Source: CAMLOF01 sp966692625
GTDB lineage: Bacteria; Pseudomonadota; Gammaproteobacteria; Burkholderiales; Burkholderiaceae_C
Assembly (NCBI GenBank): GCA_966692625.1
Contig: CBKZAG010000064.1
Span: 1-16,775, forward strand
Reading direction: 5' to 3'
Length of the DNA: 16,775 nucleotides
A program made the translations under genes and the position numbers. Positions within the stretch are counted from its first letter, which is position 1; each line of letters opens with the position of its first letter. Below, piece after piece: positions 7,877-12,682 of the stretch. The notes beneath the pieces are model-generated. The model was not told the origin of the DNA. It ran no database searches and saw only the letters and a list, made by a program, of their open reading frames with translations.

Positions 7877-8782
7877 ATGCTTGACAGCTTGCAGGGCAAA
7901 ACGGCGGTGATCACGGGTGCGGGCTCCGGCTTCGGGCTGGAGGTCGCGCGCATAGCAGCACGGGGTGGCATGAACCTGGTGCTGGTGGACGTGCAACAGG
8001 ACGCATTGGACGCCGCAAGGCTGGAGTTGGAGGCGGCGGGCGCGCAGGTGCTGGCCCAGCGTGTGGACGTGTCCAGCGCCGAGGCGATGGAAGCCCTGGC
8101 CAATGACGTGCAGCAACGTCTTGGCGCACCGCACTTCGTGTTCAACAACGCGGGCGTGGGTTCGGGCGGGCTGGTGTGGGAAAACACCCTGGCCGACTGG
8201 AACTGGGTGCTGGGGGTGAACCTGTGGGGCGTCATCCACGGTGTGCGGCTTTTCACGCCAATGATGCTGGCCGCTGCAGAGGCCGACCCGGCCTACCGGG
8301 GGCACATTGTGAACACGGCGAGCATGGCGGGCCTGTTGACGCCCCCGAACATGGGCGTTTACAACGTGAGCAAGCACGCGGTGGTGGCGTTGACCGAGAC
8401 GCTGTACCAGGACTTGAGGCTGGTGAGCGACCAGGTGAGTGCCAGCGTGTTGTGTCCGTACTTTGTGCCCACGGGCATTGCCCACAGCGAGCGCAACCGC
8501 CCGCAAGGCGCGTCCGATGAGAAGCTGACGCGCAGCCAGATGGTGGGGCGGGCGACGTTGGGGAAGGCGGTGAGCAGCGGCAAGGTGACTTCGGCCGAGG
8601 TGGCTCAGCGGGTGTTTGACGCGATGGCCGAGGACCGGTTCTATATCTACAGCCACCCGGGTGCGCTGGGGAATGTGCAGACGCGCATGGAGGCAATTGT
8701 GGGGCAGCACAACCCGCCGGACCCGTTTGCCGAGCGGCCTGAGGTGGGGCAGGCGTTGAGGGAAGCGCTGCGGGCTGGTTGA
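7877..8782 (+). CDS. SDR-family oxidoreductase (second of operon)
   Basis: A 301-residue SDR, longer than the classical 250, with the cofactor motif TGAGSGFG at 13-20, NNAG at 90-93 and catalytic S149, Y162 and K166. The extra C-terminal part (about 245-301) includes a DRFYIYSHP segment common in larger SDRs of this kind. An in-frame ATG at 7835 exists, but the strong site AGAGGAGA (7865-7872) lies just before the ATG at 7877 and the protein then begins directly before the Rossmann fold, so I use 7877. An 82-base gap separates it from the MDR gene, the widest in the operon, without a clear promoter or terminator. It is last in the operon and converges on the chromate operon 18 bases away. Substrate unknown. 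Confidence 0.88.
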   Translation: MLDSLQGKTAVITGAGSGFGLEVARIAARGGMNLVLVDVQQDALDAARLELEAAGAQVLAQRVDVSSAEAMEALANDVQQRLGAPHFVFNNAGVGSGGLVWENTLADWNWVLGVNLWGVIHGVRLFTPMMLAAAEADPAYRGHIVNTASMAGLLTPPNMGVYNVSKHAVVALTETLYQDLRLVSDQVSASVLCPYFVPTGIAHSERNRPQGASDEKLTRSQMVGRATLGKAVSSGKVTSAEVAQRVFDAMAEDRFYIYSHPGALGNVQTRMEAIVGQHNPPDPFAERPEVGQALREALRAG

Positions 8783-8800
8783 GGCTCTTCGCTCTCGCCG

Positions 8801-9259
8801 TCACGCCGCCATGCTCGGAGGCCAGTTGTGTGTTTCGGCCTGGCAGGACTTGCACCACGCGTAGAGCGCGTCGTACATCACCATGCCATGCTTGAGCATC
8901 TCGTGGTCATTGCTGAAGGTCTTGGACAGACCGAGCGACAGCGCATAGAGGCCTGCAGACTGTGGCGTCAGGTCCAGCCTGGAGGTGTCTGCGCCCCGCA
9001 CGATCACGGCCAATTGCTGCAAGGCGGGATCGGTGAGGCCGTACTTCTTGAGAAAAGCATCGAAGCTGCACAGATCACCGTCGTGGGTCATTTCTACGCC
9101 GGGCACGTCGTACGGTATCGCACCGGTGTCTTGAGCCACTTGAAGTACGGAGGGCGCTGGCACATAGAGGAATTCCGGCGCCTTGTCGATGAACCGCGCA
9201 ATCAGCCAGGGGCAGGCAATGCGGTCGATCTTCGGGCGCTCGCGGGTAACCCATTTCAT
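8801..9259 (-). CDS. Stand-alone ChrB C-terminal-domain protein (chromate resistance)
   Basis: A 152-residue protein made almost entirely of the domain that forms the C-terminal half of ChrB. The diagnostic stretch is at residues 3-25 (WVTRERPK then IDRIACPWLIARFID). It parallels WATRRHLW-VDRVASAWLIQRFID at 185-207 of the full-length ChrB encoded at 11432-12394, so the two are paralogous in this region. It has cysteines at C16, and at C136 and C139 in the C-terminal WCKSC motif. Members are found with chromate transport genes, but their biochemical role is not established. Its start codon overlaps the stop of the SOD-rhodanese gene by 4 bases (ATGA), so translation is coupled. It is the last gene of the chr operon. 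Rhodanese-ChrB fusions are known, so a functional link with the rhodanese domain next door is likely (inference). Confidence 0.85.
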   Translation of the reverse strand: MKWVTRERPKIDRIACPWLIARFIDKAPEFLYVPAPSVLQVAQDTGAIPYDVPGVEMTHDGDLCSFDAFLKKYGLTDPALQQLAVIVRGADTSRLDLTPQSAGLYALSLGLSKTFSNDHEMLKHGMVMYDALYAWCKSCQAETHNWPPSMAA

Positions 9260-10176
9260 GTTGCACCTCCTTGCGCCTGCAGAGGCCGGCCGGCCGCTTG
9301 CCAGGCTTCAATACCGCCCACGATGTAGCGCGCATCAAAGCCCCGTGCCCGCAGCGCCATGACAGTGGAACGGCCAATGTCTTTGCCCCGCTGGCAGTAC
9401 AGCACAACAGGCTTGGACGCATCGAGCTCCTGGCTCCACTCCAGCACACGCGCCGGATCGCGCCAGGATGCCCCGGGTATGACCTGCGGGTTCTGCAGAT
9501 AGTCTTCCTCGCGCCGCACATCGAACGCGACCTGTGCACCGGCCAATGCAACACCCGTGTCGATGCCAAACGCCAAGGCATCCGCCTCGACGGCTGCGCC
9601 GTAGCGCTTGTACACCTTGTCCCATTGGATGTTGACCATGAAGGCATCCACATAGGCACCCGCCTTGGCACCAAAGTCCAAGTGGTAAGCATGCTCGTAC
9701 ATGTCCAGAGCCAGCACAGGCGTGGCGCCTGCCAGGAGATGCGTGTGGTCAGCAGCCCAGTGGTTGACAAGGCGGCTTTCGCGGGAAGACCAGGACAGCA
9801 AGGCCCATCCCGATCCACCGCCCATGGCCTTGGCCAGCCCAGTGAACTGGCTGCGCCAGGCCTCCACGGAACCAAAGTCGCGCGTCAGCGCAATGGACAG
9901 ACCGCAGGAGGGCAGCACGCCGTTACCCCCCAGGTTATCGAAGTACAACTCGTGCAGAAACGCCGAGTTGGCCGCGATCAGTTCCTCGCGCTTGAGGCCA
10001 TTGATGGTGAAGGTGGCTGCAGTGCTCCAGTCCAACACTGCGAGTTCGCCGCGTATGGCGTTAAGCCGCTTGACGGCGCCGGTGTAGTTGTTCTCGTGAT
10101 GGCTGGTGATCAGGCGGCTCGACAGGCCCGAGAGTTGGTCGGGGTTCAGGGTCAAAGGGCGAGTTTGGTAGTTCAT
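9256..10176 (-). CDS. Fe/Mn superoxide dismutase-like (ChrC-type) protein fused to a rhodanese domain
   Basis: A 306-residue two-domain protein. Residues 1-195 are a Fe/Mn superoxide dismutase fold with all four metal ligands: H26, H75, D158 and H162 (LDMYEHAYHLDF). Residues about 207-302 are a rhodanese domain with the active-site loop CQRGKDIG (C261) and the ending GGIEAW. SOD-like ChrC and rhodanese ChrE proteins are known partners in chromate-resistance operons, thought to deal with oxidants and chromium-thiol products of chromate reduction; here the two are one chain. Second-shell SOD residues look altered: A34 and S71 replace the usual Tyr34 and Gln69, so dismutase activity is uncertain. 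An upstream in-frame ATG at 10215 lies within chrA. The ATG at 10176 has AGGAG six bases upstream, so I use it. It lies 25 bases after chrA. Confidence 0.88.
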   Translation of the reverse strand: MNYQTRPLTLNPDQLSGLSSRLITSHHENNYTGAVKRLNAIRGELAVLDWSTAATFTINGLKREELIAANSAFLHELYFDNLGGNGVLPSCGLSIALTRDFGSVEAWRSQFTGLAKAMGGGSGWALLSWSSRESRLVNHWAADHTHLLAGATPVLALDMYEHAYHLDFGAKAGAYVDAFMVNIQWDKVYKRYGAAVEADALAFGIDTGVALAGAQVAFDVRREEDYLQNPQVIPGASWRDPARVLEWSQELDASKPVVLYCQRGKDIGRSTVMALRARGFDARYIVGGIEAWQAAGRPLQAQGGAT

Positions 10177-10182
10177 GTGTTT

Positions 10183-10187
10183 CTCCT
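10183..10187 (-). promoter_or_regulatory. Ribosome binding site deciding the SOD-rhodanese start
   Basis: Read on the minus strand, AGGAG stands six bases before the ATG at 10176. This selects that start over the in-frame ATG at 10215, which would overlap the end of chrA and has no comparable site. Confidence 0.7.
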
Positions 10188-10201
10188 GTAGAGGATCAGG
10201 A

Positions 10202-11407
10202 TCAGTTGTGTGCAACCAGCGGGTAGATGAGCAGGCCTATCACGGCAGCGGCGAGCACCACCACCGGTTCGGGCAGTTTCTTGAATCGCCACAGCACAGC
10301 GGCGGTGGCGAGAAACAGTGCAGCGGTGGGCAGGTCAACGATGGACCGTTGGCCCAGCACCACCACCGCCCCGGCAATGGCGCCCACGGCAGCCGCAGTG
10401 ACACCATCCACGAACGCAACCACGCCGGGGTGCTTTCCGTGCTTCTTGAAATACGGTGCCGGGATCACGGTGAGCAGGTAGCAGGGCAGAAAAGTCGCAG
10501 CAGCCGCGACGACCGCGCCCCAGAAACCGCTGGTCAGAAAGCCAATGAACCCGGTGGTGATGACGACCGGACCCGGGGTGATCATGGCCACGGCCACCGC
10601 GTCCACGAACTGGCGGTCGGTCAGCCATGCGTATTCCTTGACCACGCCGCCGTAGAGAAACGGCACGATGGCCAAGCCACTGCCAAATACGAAGGCGCCT
10701 GCGTAGGTGAAGTACGCGGCAATCTGTCCCAGCTTGTGCCAATCGGCGTTCTCCAGGCTGAGTATCCCGGCGATGGGGGGAGCCACCCACGCCACGCTGT
10801 GAAGCTGGCCGCCGGCCCGCTTCAAGGGGCCGCGCACGGCCCACACCAACAGACCCGCCCCCAGAAAGACCCAGATCACTTCGGACTGGGTGACGATGGT
10901 CACGCCAGCGCTGACCAGGTAGATGGCCCCGAGCAGCCTGTCTTTACCCACGTTCTTGGTCGTGAGCTTGTAGGCACTCAAGGCAATGATGCCGATGACA
11001 GATGCCCCAACGCCATAGAAAACGGCTTGCATCCAGGAGATGCCGCCGTAGGCCTTGTAGGCAACCCCCAGCGCAACCACCATCACAAAAGACGGCAGCA
11101 CAAACGCCAGGCCGGCCAGCGTGGCACCCCACAAGCGGAAATGCACGTAGCCGAGGTAGATGGCCAACTGCGCCGCCAAGGGGCCAGGCATGAGTTGGGC
11201 CAGGGCCATGCCTTCCTTGTAGTCCGCGTCGGAAATCCAGTGGCGCTGCTCCACCAGATCGCGGTACATGTAGCCGACGAGTGCCACCGGGCCACCAAAG
11301 CCGAGAGTGCCCAGGCGCAGCATGTAGCGCACCAGTTGCCACAGGGTGTAGCCAGGACCACTTGAAGCGCTGGCATCGGGCCTAGCCGTTACGTTGAGAT
11401 CGTTCAT
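10202..11407 (-). CDS. chrA: Chromate efflux transporter ChrA
   Basis: A 401-residue membrane protein of the CHR family, long (two-domain) type, expected to expel chromate from the cytoplasm across the inner membrane. The two homologous halves are visible. The N-terminal half has LGTLGFGGP (FGGP 37-40) and LMPGP (72-76). The C-terminal half repeats the pattern with a GSGLAIVPFLYGG segment and ITPGPVVI. Many hydrophobic segments alternate with short loops, consistent with a polytopic protein. Two start codons are possible. AGGA (11414-11417) directly abuts the ATG at 11413 but is ideally six bases before the ATG at 11407, so I prefer 11407. The gene follows chrB by 24 bases and precedes the SOD-rhodanese gene by 25, indicating one transcript. 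Confidence 0.95.
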   Translation of the reverse strand: MNDLNVTARPDASASSGPGYTLWQLVRYMLRLGTLGFGGPVALVGYMYRDLVEQRHWISDADYKEGMALAQLMPGPLAAQLAIYLGYVHFRLWGATLAGLAFVLPSFVMVVALGVAYKAYGGISWMQAVFYGVGASVIGIIALSAYKLTTKNVGKDRLLGAIYLVSAGVTIVTQSEVIWVFLGAGLLVWAVRGPLKRAGGQLHSVAWVAPPIAGILSLENADWHKLGQIAAYFTYAGAFVFGSGLAIVPFLYGGVVKEYAWLTDRQFVDAVAVAMITPGPVVITTGFIGFLTSGFWGAVVAAAATFLPCYLLTVIPAPYFKKHGKHPGVVAFVDGVTAAAVGAIAGAVVVLGQRSIVDLPTAALFLATAAVLWRFKKLPEPVVVLAAAVIGLLIYPLVAHN

Positions 11408-11413
11408 ATTCAT

Positions 11414-11417
11414 TCCT
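11414..11417 (-). promoter_or_regulatory. Ribosome binding site deciding the chrA start
   Basis: On the minus strand AGGA is followed by ATGAATATG. The first ATG touches the site and the second is six bases away, so the second (11407) is the likely initiator. The choice changes only two residues. Confidence 0.6.
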
Positions 11418-11431
11418 GAAGTAGTGAGGTG

Positions 11432-12394
11432 CTACGGCTTGCGGCTGGTCGAGAAATGGGCATGGAGTGAGTCCAGCACCCCGCCTACATCGGCCAGCAG
11501 TGCGTCGTCGTCCGGCCAGCGCTTGCGTGCACCGGCCAGCACGGCCTCGAAGCCACCTGCTTCGGGCGTGGTTGTGCCCCCCACATCAAGTGCATGCACC
11601 ATGGCCCCCAGACGCAAGAGGCCGCGATCCCCGTCCAGGCCAAAGCTCGCCAGCAACACCTCAAACGTCACCCGGTCGCCAACATGCGAGAAAGTCGCGC
11701 CGTCGAAATCAAAACCCAGCGCATCGGAGGGACAGTCGGCCGGAGCGTCCAGCCAGAGGAAGCGCGCGCTTGGGTCGATGAAGCGCTGGATGAGCCAAGC
11801 ACTCGCCACGCGATCGACCCAGAGATGGCGGCGTGTCGCCCAGAGCCGCCCCTGGTACTGCATGCGGTCACGTCGGGCAATAGGGCCTGCTGCTGCCTGG
11901 GGTTCGCCGGGTGACTGCATGGCCTCGATGGCATTCGTGAAGTCCCGCCATTGGGCCTCAGCCCGGATGGAGGCTTCCCCGGGAAAAAAGTCGATCTTGC
12001 GGAGGGCCTCATAGGTGCGCCCATGGCGACGCTGCTGGCGTTGAAGCTCGGTGGAAGACAGTGTGGGAAGAAGCTGACGGGTTTGCGCCAACGCTTCCAG
12101 CCAGGGTGTGTAGTCGGCCGTCCGATCAAACAGTGCTTGGTAGGCAGCTTGTTCGGCCATGTCCTGGGCACGCACGTGCAGCAGCCAGGCTTGTCCACCT
12201 TCCTGCAGAGCGTCGTCGGCCAGCGTTTGAAGTTGCGCAGCCTGCTCCGCTTGCGCGGGCAACAGATAGGTACCGTCGCGCAGCGCGGCGCAGCCCAGTG
12301 TCTTGACGGTACGCCAAATCCGCATGCGCGCCGTGGCTGCTGCAGATGGGAGGCTGACGACCAAGGCGAGCCAGGAATCAAAATTGAGAGACAT
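11432..12394 (-). CDS. chrB: Chromate resistance protein ChrB (chromate-sensing regulator)
   Basis: A 320-residue full-length ChrB, the protein usually encoded first in chr operons. Work on other bacteria links it to chromate-responsive control of chr expression. The N-terminal part starts with the family pattern SWLALVVSLP...ATARMRIWRTVKTLG...LRDGTYLLP (about 7-46). The C-terminal domain begins at WATRRHLWVDRVASAWLI (185-202) and runs to the end. The same C-terminal domain is repeated as a separate protein at 8801-9259. There is no strong ribosome site before the ATG, but the start matches the family N-terminus. A promoter with a palindrome in its spacer lies about 35-65 bases upstream, a natural site for autoregulation by this protein or another sensor (inference). 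Confidence 0.92.
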   Translation of the reverse strand: MSLNFDSWLALVVSLPSAAATARMRIWRTVKTLGCAALRDGTYLLPAQAEQAAQLQTLADDALQEGGQAWLLHVRAQDMAEQAAYQALFDRTADYTPWLEALAQTRQLLPTLSSTELQRQQRRHGRTYEALRKIDFFPGEASIRAEAQWRDFTNAIEAMQSPGEPQAAAGPIARRDRMQYQGRLWATRRHLWVDRVASAWLIQRFIDPSARFLWLDAPADCPSDALGFDFDGATFSHVGDRVTFEVLLASFGLDGDRGLLRLGAMVHALDVGGTTTPEAGGFEAVLAGARKRWPDDDALLADVGGVLDSLHAHFSTSRKP

Positions 12395-12428
12395 GGTTGC
12401 AGCTTAATGCGCTGTCATGGGTGCTGCA

Positions 12429-12457
12429 ATGATGTAGCGATCACTACAAATTCTCAA
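12429..12457 (-). promoter_or_regulatory. Candidate chr operon promoter
   Basis: Read on the minus strand, TTGAGA (12457 down to 12452; 5 of 6 to the -35 consensus) and CATCAT (12434 down to 12429; 4 of 6 to -10) are separated by exactly 17 bases. The start would be near 12422, about 28 bases before chrB. Confidence 0.5.
12433..12448. promoter_or_regulatory. Imperfect palindrome in the chr promoter spacer, candidate operator
   Basis: TGTAG (12433-12437) and CTACA (12444-12448) form a dyad around CGATCA. Fourteen of sixteen positions are symmetric; the one mismatched pair is at 12438 and 12443. It fills most of the spacer between the -35 and -10 boxes and reaches into the -10, so a bound protein would compete with RNA polymerase. 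ChrB is the obvious candidate ligand (inference). Confidence 0.5.
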
Positions 12458-12522
12458 AGTGCTTGCGTGTAGCAAGTTGAAATTCAGGTTGACCCCCGAG
12501 GTGCAGGTTCGGATCATGAGTT

Positions 12523-12557
12523 GGATGCCCTGGTCTGCCGCGGCCCGTGTGGCATCC
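12523..12557. repeat. 7-bp inverted repeat with 21-base loop
   Basis: GGATGCC (12523-12529) and GGCATCC (12551-12557) are exact reverse complements around a 21-base loop that includes the palindrome CCGCGG (12538-12543). There is no T-run after it, so it is not a standard terminator. Purpose unknown. Confidence 0.4.
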
Positions 12558-12581
12558 CGAGAACAAACAGGAGAACACCCC

Positions 12582-12595
12582 AAACCCTAGGGTTT
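12582..12595. promoter_or_regulatory. Perfect 14-bp palindrome upstream of the flavoprotein operon
   Basis: AAACCCTAGGGTTT is identical to its reverse complement over 14 bases. It lies about 90 bases before the start codon at 12683 and just upstream of a second dyad. A role as a regulator site for the aromatic-CoA operon is inferred from position and symmetry. Confidence 0.45.
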
Positions 12596-12615
12596 CCCCT
12601 CGTCTTGCAAATAAT

Positions 12616-12629
12616 GTTTAAACCTAAAC
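12616..12629. promoter_or_regulatory. GTTTA-N4-TAAAC dyad upstream of the flavoprotein operon
   Basis: GTTTA (12616-12620) and TAAAC (12625-12629) are inverted around AACC; the left half also forms the octamer palindrome GTTTAAAC (12616-12623). The site is AT-rich and 53 bases before the start codon, where MarR-type repressors of aromatic-CoA operons commonly bind. A weak TTGCAA lies nearby at 12605-12610. The assignment is tentative. Confidence 0.4.
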
Positions 12630-12682
12630 TATTCATCAGTGAAGCGTAAACAGCCATAGCACGTCCCATCCAAGGAGACCCC

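Larger units (their letters stand above)
12395..12682. other. Divergent control region between chrB and the aromatic-CoA operon
   Basis: No gene is supported in these 288 bases. The left part carries the chrB promoter and its palindrome. Next come the short inverted repeat CTTGC-N5-GCAAG (12462-12476) and a 7-bp inverted repeat (12523-12557). The right part, clearly richer in A and T than the flanking genes, holds two further dyads (12582-12595, 12616-12629) before the flavoprotein gene. No regulator gene is here, although such operons often have one alongside. Confidence 0.6.

Noticed and set aside
8783..8800. Shared bidirectional terminator between the convergent operons
   Set aside because: The 18 bases contain no stem followed by T residues on either strand. 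Termination may lie inside the coding ends or be Rho-dependent.
10175..11365. 396-codon plus-strand frame opposite chrA
   Set aside because: chrA on the other strand has the CHR family motifs in both halves; this frame is rich in His, Gln and Gly and resembles no family.
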